Shown here: positions 44,131 through 53,348 of the stretch, piece by piece | Layout of the letters: each line of letters opens with the position of its first letter | Numbering within the stretch: the stretch's first letter is position 1 | NCBI RefSeq assembly: GCF_018860385.1 | Contig: NZ_JAHKPH010000008.1 | Coordinates: forward strand, 1 to 64,000 | Direction of reading: 5' to 3' | DNA from: Reinekea forsetii | Lineage (GTDB): Bacteria > Pseudomonadota > Gammaproteobacteria > Pseudomonadales > Natronospirillaceae | Length of the DNA: 64,000 nt | Position numbers and translations under genes: made by a program | Notes under the pieces: model-generated | Databases searched by the model: none | What the model was told of the DNA's origin: nothing | What the model saw: the letters and a program-made list of their open reading frames with translations, nothing else

Positions 44131-44727
44131 ATGGATATTTCGATAGGTACAATTATAACTTGGGGCTTGCCAATTTTGTTGGTGGTCTTTTTTGTTTCCA
44201 TTTATAACAAGCTAGTTGCATTGCGCAACCGTGTTAAAAATGCGTTTTCTCAAATAGACGTTCAGTTACAGCGACGTCACGATTTGATCCCAAACTTGGT
44301 TGAAACGGCTAAGACATACTTAGCACATGAAAAAGAGACGCTTGAAGGCGTTATTTCTGCGCGAAACCAGGCTGTTTCTGCTCAAAAGGCCGCCGCAGCA
44401 GATCCAAGCGATGGTTCCTTGATGGGAAAACTTTCACAGGCAGAAGGTATGCTTTCAGGTGCATTGGGCCGTTTGTTTGCAGTTTCTGAAGATTATCCTG
44501 ATTTAAAAGCCGATGCGACTATGGCTGATTTAATGGAAAGCTTAGAAAGTACCGAGAATAAAGTGGCCTTTGCACGTCAGGCTTATAACGACGGGGTCAT
44601 GAATTTTCAAACTTATAAAGAGTCTTTCCCTAATAACATAATTGCTAATGTTAGCGGGTTTAAAGATGCAGCCATGTTTGAGCTGGAGAACCCAGAAGCA
44701 AAGCAAGCCCCCAAAGTTTCATTCTAG
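44131..44727 (+). CDS. lemA: LemA family protein
   Basis: 198 residues with an N-terminal membrane segment (IGTIITWGLPILLVVFFVSIY) and the LemA helix bundle (LRNRVKNAFSQIDVQLQRRHDLIPNLVETAKTYLAHE). Function not known; it is frequently encoded with an M48 protease, as here, with a 76 bp gap. Confidence 0.92.
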   Translation: MDISIGTIITWGLPILLVVFFVSIYNKLVALRNRVKNAFSQIDVQLQRRHDLIPNLVETAKTYLAHEKETLEGVISARNQAVSAQKAAAADPSDGSLMGKLSQAEGMLSGALGRLFAVSEDYPDLKADATMADLMESLESTENKVAFARQAYNDGVMNFQTYKESFPNNIIANVSGFKDAAMFELENPEAKQAPKVSF

Positions 44728-44803
44728 TTAGCAAGCTTCTACTAATGTATGGGCTAACCAACATTATTGGTTAGCCTAACGAGTATTGTGATGTAGGGAT
44801 ACG

Positions 44804-46813
44804 ATGGACTTTTTCGAACATCAAGATAAAGCCCGTAAAAAAACCGGGCAATTGGTATTATTATTCTGCTTAGGGCTGTTAGCCACATTGGTGGCTGTTA
44901 ATTTAGTGGGCTTTGTTGCTTTTTGGCTTATTACGTCTCCTGACGTGAATGTGATGAGCGTGACGTTACCGAATGTCATGAACCAACCAACCCCTGCGCA
45001 AGTAAACCTAACCGTTAGTGAAAGCGGTTTTGGGCAGGCATTTCAGCGCTGGTGGCAGTCGAACTTAAACTGGCAAGTATCGGTTGGTGTGCTTGTTGTT
45101 GTGCTAATGGGTACCGTTTTTCGCTTTCTAGAGCTTCAGGGCGGCGGCCGAAAGGTAGCCGAGTGGGCCGGAGCCACGCCCGTGTCTAAATTAGCGAAAG
45201 ATGATGATGTAACCACCTATGTAAACGTCAGTGAAGAAATGGCCATTGCTGCAGGTATGCCCATACCTGAGCTTTACGTTATGGAATATGAGCAGGGCAT
45301 TAATGCGTTTGTAGCGGGGTATCAGGTCGATCAGGCCGTGATGGTGGTGACTAAGGGTGCATTAACTCAATTGACACGTGATCAGCTTCAAGGTGTCATT
45401 GGCCATGAATACTCGCATATTTTAAATGGTGATATGCGCCTTAATATTCGGCTTATGGCCTCTTTAGGTGGGCTGATTTTATTGGGGCAGGTCGGTCGCT
45501 TCTTTTTGGAGTCTAGTTTATATTCTGGGCGTTCTCGCGATAATAATAAGTCTCAAATTGCGTTTATAGGCGTAGGCGCTGCGTTGATGCTGGTAGGGTA
45601 TATTGGCGTATTAGTTGGGCGAATGATTAAAGCCGCTGTGTCACGGCAAAGAGAATATTTAGCCGATGCAAGTTCAGTTCAATTTACACGAAATCCAGAT
45701 GGCATAGCGGGCGCCCTGTATGAAATTCAAAAAGCGACTGATGGTTCATTACTGAATCACAAGCACGCGGAAGATATGTCGCACTTTTGCTTTGGCGAAT
45801 CTGTTTCTTTATCGGAAAAACTTTCGACTCACCCTCCTATTCCAGATCGCATAAAGCGCATTGATGCTACATTTTTTGCGCGCTATAGAGCAAAGCGGCG
45901 CAAAGAAGAAACGGCTCAAGAAAGTATTTCTAGATCTGCCCCTGACGTGTTCGAAGCGACTATGGCTGCAGCAAGCTTTGCAACGATGGTCGGTCAGGTG
46001 ACTCCCGATCATGTTGAGTACGCTCGTAATATGCATCGCCACATTCCAGAGCAGGTGAAAATTTGGGTGCATCAAAGCACAGGCGCGCGCAGTTACATTT
46101 ATTGCCAGGTTCTACTGGGAAGTCAAGGTAAGCAGCAGGCCATTTTAAATGAGATAAAACAGTTAGACCCTGAAGTAGTGGATACATTGCAAAAGATGTG
46201 GCCATTTGCTCGAGATATGGACGAACAACTTAGGCTTCCTTTGCTAGAAATGTCTATGCCCGTGTTGAAGCGGATGACTGAGCAAGAGCAGCTTGTATTT
46301 ATAGATCGCTTGGAGCAATTGGTTACACTGGATGGGCGAGTCGATTTTGTTGAGTGGGTGACCTTATCGCTCACCAAGCTTCGATTAATGCCCGGCTCGG
46401 CAAAACAACATAAACACTTAAGTTCAAAAATTGATGGTTATAAAACTGAGCTCGATGTTTTGTTTCGTGCATTGGTAGAATTAAATCCTAATAAAGAAAA
46501 AGCAGAGCAGATGCGCGAGCGTGTATGCGCGCGTTATCAAATTAATTATCAACAAAAAGAGCTCGTTGAACCAATCGGTTTTGACACAGTGGCTGGCGCG
46601 TTAGATAAGTTAGACAATGTTAGTTTTATGTGGCGTAAGAATATTCTGCAAGCATGTGCCGATATTGTTGAATCTAATGGGCAGATTGCTTTTCGTGAAT
46701 ATGAAGCGTTAAGGGTATTGGCCGAATGTTTAGCGTGCCCTCTACCGCCATTAGTGATGGAATTGTCCGATGTTTCAACTGTAGAGTTAGGGGCTATTGA
46801 GTATAAAGTTTAA
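44804..46813 (+). CDS. M48 family metallopeptidase (HtpX-like) with C-terminal TerB-like domain
   Basis: 669 residues. Four hydrophobic segments; the zinc HExxH is in GVIGHEYSHILNGD and the third ligand region is REYLADASSVQF. The C-terminal 250 residues carry a TerB-like pattern (VTLDGRVDFVEWVTLSLTKL ... ESNGQIAFREYEALRVLAECLACPLPP). HtpX proteins are about 290 residues, so this is a longer variant seen beside LemA. It likely degrades misfolded membrane proteins. Confidence 0.88.
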   Translation: MDFFEHQDKARKKTGQLVLLFCLGLLATLVAVNLVGFVAFWLITSPDVNVMSVTLPNVMNQPTPAQVNLTVSESGFGQAFQRWWQSNLNWQVSVGVLVVVLMGTVFRFLELQGGGRKVAEWAGATPVSKLAKDDDVTTYVNVSEEMAIAAGMPIPELYVMEYEQGINAFVAGYQVDQAVMVVTKGALTQLTRDQLQGVIGHEYSHILNGDMRLNIRLMASLGGLILLGQVGRFFLESSLYSGRSRDNNKSQIAFIGVGAALMLVGYIGVLVGRMIKAAVSRQREYLADASSVQFTRNPDGIAGALYEIQKATDGSLLNHKHAEDMSHFCFGESVSLSEKLSTHPPIPDRIKRIDATFFARYRAKRRKEETAQESISRSAPDVFEATMAAASFATMVGQVTPDHVEYARNMHRHIPEQVKIWVHQSTGARSYIYCQVLLGSQGKQQAILNEIKQLDPEVVDTLQKMWPFARDMDEQLRLPLLEMSMPVLKRMTEQEQLVFIDRLEQLVTLDGRVDFVEWVTLSLTKLRLMPGSAKQHKHLSSKIDGYKTELDVLFRALVELNPNKEKAEQMRERVCARYQINYQQKELVEPIGFDTVAGALDKLDNVSFMWRKNILQACADIVESNGQIAFREYEALRVLAECLACPLPPLVMELSDVSTVELGAIEYKV

Positions 46814-46895
46814 TTTTTATTGAAAAATTTTGATCCGTTTCTTTTGGTGGGGTCGTATAACTCCCGAACCCAACAAGAACGGTAGGACTTACGCA

Positions 46896-47384
46896 ATGAA
46901 AACATTAACTTTATTATCTTCAGCCTTACTTGCAGTCTCTTTGAATTTTTCTACGGCTTCTTTCGCCGATGGTCATATGAGTAAAAATGATATCGTCGAT
47001 ACGGCAGTAGCCGCAGGCAGTTTTACAACCTTAGTCACTGCAGTTCAGGCGGCCGACTTAGTGGATAAATTGAAAGAAGACGGTCCATTCACTGTATTCG
47101 CTCCAAATGATGAGGCGTTTGCAAAAATCCCAAGTGAAACACTGAACGCATTAGTAGCCGATAAAGATGCTTTGACAGAAGTGCTCGGTTTACATGTGAT
47201 TGCGGGCAAGAAAATGGCTGCGGATGTCGTTGGTATTTATCAAGCGGTTACCATTACCGGTCGAGTTCTTAATATTAAAGTGAGCGGTGGTGAAGTGTTT
47301 GTAAATGGTGCGAAAGTCATTGCGACAGATATTGAGACTTCTAATGGTGTGATTCACGTAATCGATTCAGTGATCACCAAGTAG
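46896..47384 (+). CDS. Secreted fasciclin-domain protein
   Basis: 162 residues with a signal peptide ([24 protein letters not shown]) and one FAS1 domain: [41 protein letters not shown], and [24 protein letters not shown]. Bacterial FAS1 proteins usually mediate adhesion. The ATG at 46896 has AGGA at a good distance; the longer open frame to 46830 is not used. Confidence 0.92.
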   Translation: MKTLTLLSSALLAVSLNFSTASFADGHMSKNDIVDTAVAAGSFTTLVTAVQAADLVDKLKEDGPFTVFAPNDEAFAKIPSETLNALVADKDALTEVLGLHVIAGKKMAADVVGIYQAVTITGRVLNIKVSGGEVFVNGAKVIATDIETSNGVIHVIDSVITK

Positions 47385-47400
47385 TGCAGAGCTAAAGGCA

Positions 47401-47430
47401 AAAAAGCGACCCTAGGGTCGCTTTTTTTTG
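47401..47430. terminator. Bidirectional terminator
   Basis: AAAAAGCGACCCTAGGGTCGCTTTTT: perfect palindromic stem, with T runs usable on both strands, between the fasciclin gene and convergent PEP-CTERM gene. Confidence 0.9.
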
Positions 47431-47931
47431 TTATGCAGTAATGTTCTTTCTTCTTCGTAACCCGAATAGCGATGCTATGCCAAGCGTAAATAATGCTAAA
47501 GAGGCGGGCTCTGGGACTTCAGTAATTACAGTCAGTACGGAAGTGCCGACTTTAAAATCACCCCAAATAGATGCAATCTTAATTCGTAATTGACCGTCTT
47601 TGTTTAACTCGCCTATAGCGTTGATGCCTAATTCGTCATCATAGTAGCTTTGGCCATACGTCCAGCCTTCAGAGTCAAAATCTAGTTTTTCGATAATAAA
47701 AAATGCTTTTTCTAAATACCAGTCGTTATCGTCCTGGATGCTTATGGCTAGTGAGCCAGAGATAGCGCTACCTAAAATGAAATCATGATCAGAAAGATCA
47801 TGAACGTACTTAGTATAACCCCAGTGGCCGATGTCTTTGTTTACATCTACCGTGTCTACAATAACGCCACTGAATGCAGATGTGGTTATTGAAAGAAGCG
47901 TGACGCAAAAGAGTGCTTTAAGAGCTTTCAT
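47431..47931 (-). CDS. PEP-CTERM sorting domain protein
   Basis: 166 residues with an N-terminal signal peptide (MKALKALFCVTLLSITTSAFS) and a C-terminal VPEPASLALFTLGIASLFGL followed by RRRK: the VPEP motif, membrane segment and basic tail recognised by exosortase. The middle has no known domain. No exosortase (EpsH/XrtA) is encoded in the window. Confidence 0.9.
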   Translation of the reverse strand: MKALKALFCVTLLSITTSAFSGVIVDTVDVNKDIGHWGYTKYVHDLSDHDFILGSAISGSLAISIQDDNDWYLEKAFFIIEKLDFDSEGWTYGQSYYDDELGINAIGELNKDGQLRIKIASIWGDFKVGTSVLTVITEVPEPASLALFTLGIASLFGLRRRKNITA

Positions 47932-48398
47932 GCGCGTAAAAATTTCCTTTGATAATTATTGAACGTTCGGGCAAGCACTAAATATGCCAAAATGATAGGT
48001 TGTAGTAGTTTTGCAGGCTATATCTGAGGGGTTTGGTCGAAGTTATCGGCCTTGGGTGGTGATGTGTAAAAATACTCGACAGCTGTTTGGTGTTAATTCT
48101 ATGGTTTCAATAGTCTCCCTGTGTGTGATCGTTTGGTTTAGTTGATTTATGTGTAAAAAAAATCGACATTTATTTGAAATTGAACAGGTTGTTTGCCTTG
48201 TGTTTAATTTGGTCGTGTTTTTCTTTGTTGGCGCTGAAATTACCTTTACTAAAAGGCCTGAATTCTATAAACTGCCCGCCCTCTGCTCGAACTGAGTAGA
48301 GAACACTGTGTTTTAAATAATTAGAACACGTTACTCCTTACCTTACTGAGTGTGCTTTATAGTAGCCTCGGGAGGTTGTTAACCCGGAAGGAGCATTT
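47932..48398 (+). promoter_or_regulatory. Intergenic region and probable S6:S18-type leader upstream of rpsF
   Basis: 467 bases without a credible gene. The final 40 (CTCGGGAGG ... AACCCGGAAGGAGCA) can form a stem (CGGG / CCCG) next to the ribosome site, with a conserved-looking CCGG-type element. In several phyla the S6:S18 protein complex binds a CCG-containing leader to repress rpsF translation; whether this is one is uncertain. The rest is AT-rich. Confidence 0.4.
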
Positions 48399-48824
48399 AT
48401 GCGCCATTACGAAATCGTTCTACTGGTTCATCCTGACCAGTCAGAGCAAGTACCTGCAATGGTAGATCGTTACACAGCTGTTGTTACAGATGCTAACGGT
48501 ACTATCCACCGCAAAGAAGATTGGGGCCGTCGTCAGTTAGGTTTCCCAATCCAAAACGTTCACAAGGCTCACTACGTATTAATGAACGTAGAAGTTTCTG
48601 ATGAAACTATCGAAGACCTTAAGAGCACTTTCCGTTTCAATGATGCGATCGTTCGTAGCATGGTTATTCGTCGTAAAGACGCTGTAACTGACGCTTCGCC
48701 TATGATGAAGTCTGTTGAAGCGAAAAAGTTGAAAGATGAAGCTCAGGCCGCTGCTCGTGCACCGCGCGCTGAAGATGAAGCCACCGCTGATGTTGCTGAA
48801 GATAATTCAGCTGCTGAAGAATAA
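48399..48824 (+). CDS. rpsF: Small ribosomal subunit protein S6
   Basis: 141 residues: [21 protein letters not shown] is the S6 start, [14 protein letters not shown] and [11 protein letters not shown] follow. The C-terminal 30 residues are an acidic, Ala-rich tail common in gammaproteobacteria. It opens the rpsF-rpsR-rplI cluster. Confidence 0.97.
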   Translation: MRHYEIVLLVHPDQSEQVPAMVDRYTAVVTDANGTIHRKEDWGRRQLGFPIQNVHKAHYVLMNVEVSDETIEDLKSTFRFNDAIVRSMVIRRKDAVTDASPMMKSVEAKKLKDEAQAAARAPRAEDEATADVAEDNSAAEE

Positions 48825-48838
48825 TAGGAGCTATTACT

Positions 48839-49066
48839 ATGGCACGTTTTTTCCGTCGTCGTAAGTTCTGCCGCTTCACTGCAGAAGGCATTACAGAGAT
48901 AGATTACAAAGATGTTGATCTTTTAAAAGGTTACATCACTGAAACTGGCAAGATTGTACCTAGTCGTATTACTGGTACTAGTGCGAAATATCAGCGTCAA
49001 TTGGCTACTGCCATCAAGCGCGCTCGCTACCTTGCTTTGTTGTCTTACACAGATTCACATAAGTAA
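48839..49066 (+). CDS. rpsR: Small ribosomal subunit protein S18
   Basis: 75 residues: [22 protein letters not shown] and [27 protein letters not shown]. Full-length; AGGAG upstream. Confidence 0.97.
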   Translation: MARFFRRRKFCRFTAEGITEIDYKDVDLLKGYITETGKIVPSRITGTSAKYQRQLATAIKRARYLALLSYTDSHK

Positions 49067-49090
49067 TCTGAGTAAGAGGGGGTTGTTATT

Positions 49091-49945
49091 GTGCTAGGAC
49101 TTGCTCGCTTTGCGATGAAAAGCCCATTGCACACTGGCATTCTCGCAGCATTATTTGCTGCAATTCCAATGTTGTATGCGCTAAGCGCAGCATTGGTTGC
49201 GTTAACGACTTTAAGGTATGGCACCACTCAAGGCACGCGCATTTTAGCGGCGGCCATGGTTGGCGCTATGTTTTCTTGGCAAATGTCAGGGATTCCTTTG
49301 CCTTTGTTAGCGCTGCCTTTTGTCACGATTTTAGCCTTGGTGCTTAGATCGACGCAAAGGTGGAGTGTTACGCTGCTGGCGGGCTCTGTTACTGCATTTT
49401 TGTTAGCCAATGGCTTACAGATTATGTTTTCAGAGCAAATCGGCAGCATCATGGATATCGTGCAAGACGCCTTAACAGGGGGAGACACCAGTTTACCCTT
49501 GTGGCAGTTAATAGAGAGTTCCAAGTCAATTGCTGGTTACTTGATATTAACGTCGCTGTTGCTTGAATCCTATTTGATGCTGTTGTTAGGTCGCTATTGG
49601 CAGGCGGGTTTATATAACCCAGGTGGTTTTCGCGCTGAATTGCATAACTTGCGATTTAGCCGGCAAGAAGTGGCTGTATTGGTTGGAGTGATCGCGATAT
49701 CGTGGTTTACAGAACCTGCAGCCGTAATGCTGTTTGGAATTCCATTGATTTTCGCAGGTATTGCGTTAGTCCATGGGGTGATTGCAAAAACAAAATTAGG
49801 TGGGCAGTGGTTAGTGGCGATGTATATCGGGCTAGTACTGTTTAATCAAATCATTGTACCGGTGTTGGTTTGTGCGGCAATTATAGATGCCATGGTCGAT
49901 TTACGATCGCGGTTGCCAAGCGACGCACAGGCAAACAACGAATGA
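49091..49945 (+). CDS. Membrane protein of the rpsR-rplI locus (DUF2232-like)
   Basis: 284 residues with about eight hydrophobic segments, [34 protein letters not shown] at the start, and [14 protein letters not shown] membrane protein of this kind is regularly found between rpsR and rplI in pseudomonads and relatives. Function unknown. GTG start after an AGAGGGGG ribosome site; it ends just before rplI. Confidence 0.8.
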   Translation: MLGLARFAMKSPLHTGILAALFAAIPMLYALSAALVALTTLRYGTTQGTRILAAAMVGAMFSWQMSGIPLPLLALPFVTILALVLRSTQRWSVTLLAGSVTAFLLANGLQIMFSEQIGSIMDIVQDALTGGDTSLPLWQLIESSKSIAGYLILTSLLLESYLMLLLGRYWQAGLYNPGGFRAELHNLRFSRQEVAVLVGVIAISWFTEPAAVMLFGIPLIFAGIALVHGVIAKTKLGGQWLVAMYIGLVLFNQIIVPVLVCAAIIDAMVDLRSRLPSDAQANNE

Positions 49946-49955
49946 GGTAAGCGAG

Positions 49956-50405
49956 ATGGAAGTTATCCTGCTTGAGAAAGTTGGTAAAATGGGCGTTTTG
50001 GGCGATACCGTTAATGTTAAAAGCGGTTTTGCTCGTAATTTCCTTTTCCCTACAGGCAAAGCGGTTGTCGCAACAGCTGACAACGTAAAATTATTTGAAG
50101 ATCGTCGTGCTGAGCTTATGAAAGCTGAGCAAGAAAAATTGGCTTCTGCACAAGCGCGTGCTGATCAGCTAGCTGAAGTTGAGCTAACTGTGACGGCGAA
50201 TGCTGGCGATGAAGGCAAGCTTTTCGGTTCTATTGGTCCACGTGATGTTGCTGATCTTGTATCTGCAACTGGCGTTGAAATTGAGAAGTCTGAAGTTAAG
50301 ATGCCTCAAGGTCCAATTCGTGCAGTTGGCGAATACCAAATTGCTGTGCAACTTCACCCAGAAGTTACATCAGAAATTCACCTAATCGTCGTTGCTGAAG
50401 CATAA
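49956..50405 (+). CDS. rplI: Large ribosomal subunit protein L9
   Basis: 149 residues from the ATG at 49956: [20 protein letters not shown], then [17 protein letters not shown], full-length. The open frame continues upstream into the previous gene but the L9 start is fixed by the conserved N-terminus. A terminator follows, so dnaB is not in this transcript. Confidence 0.97.
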   Translation: MEVILLEKVGKMGVLGDTVNVKSGFARNFLFPTGKAVVATADNVKLFEDRRAELMKAEQEKLASAQARADQLAEVELTVTANAGDEGKLFGSIGPRDVADLVSATGVEIEKSEVKMPQGPIRAVGEYQIAVQLHPEVTSEIHLIVVAEA

Positions 50406-50419
50406 GCGATTTAGGTTGT

Positions 50420-50448
50420 AAAAAAGCGCACTTAGGTGCGCTTTTTTT
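50420..50448 (+). terminator. Terminator after rplI
   Basis: AAAAGCGCAC / GTGCGCTTTT stem with TTAG loop and a T run. Confidence 0.9.
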
Positions 50449-50476
50449 ATGCCTTTCCATAAGTGAAGCAGCAAGG

Positions 50477-50977
50477 TTAAATCAACACATGTTTATCTTC
50501 GCCACTAAAGTCAGCTTCATTTAGGTGCTCTACAATCTTATGAACCAGACGTTCTTCGTTTGCTTTCACATCAATCATGATTAGGTGTCGACCCTTCTCA
50601 ATTTCGTCATGAAATCGTTTTAAGTGTTTGTTTTCTGTGGCGAAACCAATGAACCCTCCAAGCCAGGTCCCAAACAACATAATAAGTAGCAGTAGCGCAA
50701 ATTGGGCCAATCCAGTAAAACTGTAACCTAGTAAATATTTTGCGATAAACATGGCCACAATCGCTACGATTAAACCCGTAACCATGCCTATGAGGGCTCG
50801 CCTTAAAAAGTCATTCCTTTCAAATAAATTGGGGCCGTGCAAATGATGAGTCACAACACCTGCTTCATTTTTGCTTAATACATGAATATGGTGAGCATCG
50901 ATACCATTGCTGGTGAGCTCCTGTGAGATGTGTTCGGCAAATTCTATTTTATCGGTAAGGTAGTAAAGACGTTTCAT
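50477..50977 (-). CDS. Small membrane protein, function unknown
   Basis: 166 residues. N-terminal ferredoxin-like stretch (MKRLYYLTDKIEFAEHISQELTSNGIDAHHIHVLSK), two membrane segments with Gly/Ala-rich helices (ALIGMVTGLIVAIVAMFIAKYLLGY, FALLLLIMLFGTWLGGFIGFATE), then a second soluble stretch. The layout resembles DUF1269/DUF4097-type stress proteins but no family is certain. A strong GGAGG site precedes the ATG at 50977, not the frame start at 51016. Confidence 0.65.
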   Translation of the reverse strand: MKRLYYLTDKIEFAEHISQELTSNGIDAHHIHVLSKNEAGVVTHHLHGPNLFERNDFLRRALIGMVTGLIVAIVAMFIAKYLLGYSFTGLAQFALLLLIMLFGTWLGGFIGFATENKHLKRFHDEIEKGRHLIMIDVKANEERLVHKIVEHLNEADFSGEDKHVLI

Positions 50978-51385
50978 AATAACCTCCGGTTCGTATGAGT
51001 ACGACGTGATGAGCAATTAACAATAAAAACGACTTATTGTTATTTTGTGCCACCTAAACATTAGGTTATTTAGTGTGTTTAGTACAGAAATTGACCAATT
51101 TAAATGGGTATCGGTGTTGAATCTAATTGCGAGTACAGACTTGGTTACCGTTAGCCTCACAAATATTGCTTATCTTTTAAAAGCTTTAAGTAAGCGTTAT
51201 CCGCGATATGTGGCTGCTCACGGTAGCTTGCTCCATTTAATATGCTCTGGGTTCAATCACGTTGGTGTGCGGTTTGTAGGGTAAAAAGTTCATATGTGTG
51301 AACCAGTTCCTAAAATAGATCAGAAAATCATCAGGATTTCGGTATTATTTAGGTGTTTTTTTGTATATCTACTGGAAATTACCAC
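50978..51385. other. Intergenic region, no clear gene
   Basis: 408 bases between divergent genes. A 79-codon plus-strand frame at 51045-51284 (GTG start) has no ribosome site and no recognisable features. A hairpin AACAATA / TATTGTT lies near 51019-51041. Promoters for both genes must lie here but no consensus boxes stand out. Confidence 0.5.
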
Positions 51386-53347
51386 ATGGATGAACTACGC
51401 CCTTCATTATCAATGCGATTAGCCGGCTATATTTGCTTGCTAACGTTATTTATTGCTCCTTTGGGGTACTCCGAAACAGTTGTCTCAAAAAACGGCAGTA
51501 CCGTTACTAATCAAGATATTGTCGATTCTCTTGTGGGCAGTGAAATTACTATCGATAGCTATCAGCTGGTGGGAAAAAACGCTCAATTCGGTTTGTTCTC
51601 AGATTATCAGTTTTTGTTTGGAGATCAGTTTGATCGCGGATTAGTGTTAAGTACAGGTAAAGTCTCTGATGTCATTGCAGTTAAAAACACCAGCGATAAA
51701 GTATCCACCATTTTTGATAAAGCGAAGAAAAATGATGTCGATTTGGGTTCAAATATTTTAGACCCTGCCAAACTATCGATTAGTTTTAAGCCTAAATATG
51801 ACTATTTAGTTATAGACTTTATATTTGGCTCTGAAGAATATAACGAGTATGTTCACGCCAAATTTAACGACAGTTTTGTGATTTTAGTGAATGGTGAGAA
51901 CTGTGCGAAAACCCCAGATAACAAAATATTCAGCATTGATACGGTAAACGACCGAGCCAATTACCCCCCTGTATACGGTGAGGCGGGTCCTTCATCTAAC
52001 CCTGAGCTTTATCTCAATAATGATCCAGGCCACAGCTATAACTCTAAAACGGGTGCGAAGGAAGAGTCAAAGGCTCCATACGCAACTCAGATGGATGGTT
52101 TTACCCGTAAAATTCGATGCGTGGCGGAAGTAACCCCAAATACCACAAACCAAATCGTAATAGGTATCATGGATAAGGGTGATGCACAGTATGACTCATG
52201 GGCGTTTATTCGCGCAAACAGCCTAAGCTCAACCGTTTATCTATCTCAATTTGATGTCGATCATGACGGTATTGCTGATTATATCGAAGGCACTGTCGAT
52301 TCAGATTCTGATGGTATCCCCGATTACCTCGATACAGATTCTGATAATGATGGGATCCCTGATACATTAGAAGATTTCGATTCACCTAAGCTGCTAGGGT
52401 TTGATCATGATAACGACGGCATTGTTGATGCGCTTGATGTTGATAAAACGAATGGCGTAGACCAAAACCAAAATGGTATTGATGATCTATTTGAGCCAAC
52501 CGATACCGATAAGGATGGTGTGCCAGACCACCTAGACTTAGACAGTGACAATGATGGAATTCTTGATTCAATCGAATCGGGTCACCTTCCTGAACTTAGC
52601 GGGCTAGATACAGATGAAGATGGCTTGGACGATGCCATAGATGTAGATCAAACGGGTGGGATCGATGAAAATAATGATGGTGTCGACGATGGTTTTTCGT
52701 TGGCCGATTCTGATAAAGACGGAATGCCCGATATGTTCGATCTAGATAGCGACAATGACGGAATACCCGACAGTGTTGAGTTTCAAGGCAATACCAAAAT
52801 AGATGCATATTTAGACGGCGTCATTGATGTATTTGTAGATTTAAATAAAGACGGCGTAGCCGATAGTATTCCGCTTGCGGCTAAGCCGGTGAATACCGAT
52901 AAGCAGGGGTTGCCCGATTACCTAGATTTAGACAGTGATAACGATGGTTTAACTGATTTGCATGAATCGTTGCCCATCGGAATGTTGCTTGAAGCACTAG
53001 ACGCGGATGAGAATGGTCAAATTGATAGCACAATAGATCGTGACCACGACGGCTTATTAGACGTCGTTGATAGCCGTATTGAAGGTGGTGAAGCGGGTGT
53101 GTCGGTCTATTTGATCGATATAGATAATGACGGATTACCTGCCTATCGTGATGTAGATACCGACGGTGATGGCTTTAGTGATGATGTCGAAAATGGTGAC
53201 TTTAATAACGATGGCATTAATGATCGATTACAAAAAATGCCCGCGTTAAAAACAGCGGTATCGGGTGTTGGTATTGGTAGTTTTGGCGCTGAATATTTTT
53301 TATTGATTCCGTTGTTGATGTTGTTTCGTAAAAAGGTCGCCGGCTAA
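51386..53347 (+). CDS. Secreted choice-of-anchor L protein with thrombospondin type-3 calcium repeats
   Basis: 653 residues. Signal peptide (about residues 10-31), then a choice-of-anchor L-like domain (to about 290) with DQFDRGLVLSTGKVSDV, FEYDYLV-type FIFGSEEYNEYV and SWAFIRANSL. From 290 to 620 it carries about twelve D-x-D-x-D-G repeats (SDSDGIPDYLDTDSDNDGIPD), Ca-binding thrombospondin type-3 modules. A C-terminal membrane segment with a basic tail (YFLLIPLLMLFRKK) may be an anchoring signal. It ends 1 bp before an OmpA-family gene and the two probably form a unit. Confidence 0.88.
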   Translation: MDELRPSLSMRLAGYICLLTLFIAPLGYSETVVSKNGSTVTNQDIVDSLVGSEITIDSYQLVGKNAQFGLFSDYQFLFGDQFDRGLVLSTGKVSDVIAVKNTSDKVSTIFDKAKKNDVDLGSNILDPAKLSISFKPKYDYLVIDFIFGSEEYNEYVHAKFNDSFVILVNGENCAKTPDNKIFSIDTVNDRANYPPVYGEAGPSSNPELYLNNDPGHSYNSKTGAKEESKAPYATQMDGFTRKIRCVAEVTPNTTNQIVIGIMDKGDAQYDSWAFIRANSLSSTVYLSQFDVDHDGIADYIEGTVDSDSDGIPDYLDTDSDNDGIPDTLEDFDSPKLLGFDHDNDGIVDALDVDKTNGVDQNQNGIDDLFEPTDTDKDGVPDHLDLDSDNDGILDSIESGHLPELSGLDTDEDGLDDAIDVDQTGGIDENNDGVDDGFSLADSDKDGMPDMFDLDSDNDGIPDSVEFQGNTKIDAYLDGVIDVFVDLNKDGVADSIPLAAKPVNTDKQGLPDYLDLDSDNDGLTDLHESLPIGMLLEALDADENGQIDSTIDRDHDGLLDVVDSRIEGGEAGVSVYLIDIDNDGLPAYRDVDTDGDGFSDDVENGDFNNDGINDRLQKMPALKTAVSGVGIGSFGAEYFLLIPLLMLFRKKVAG

Positions 53348-53348
53348 G

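Noticed and set aside
51045-51284. 79-codon GTG frame before the Ca-repeat protein
   Set aside because: No ribosome site, no conserved motif and poor protein composition; it fits chance in an AT-rich intergenic region.
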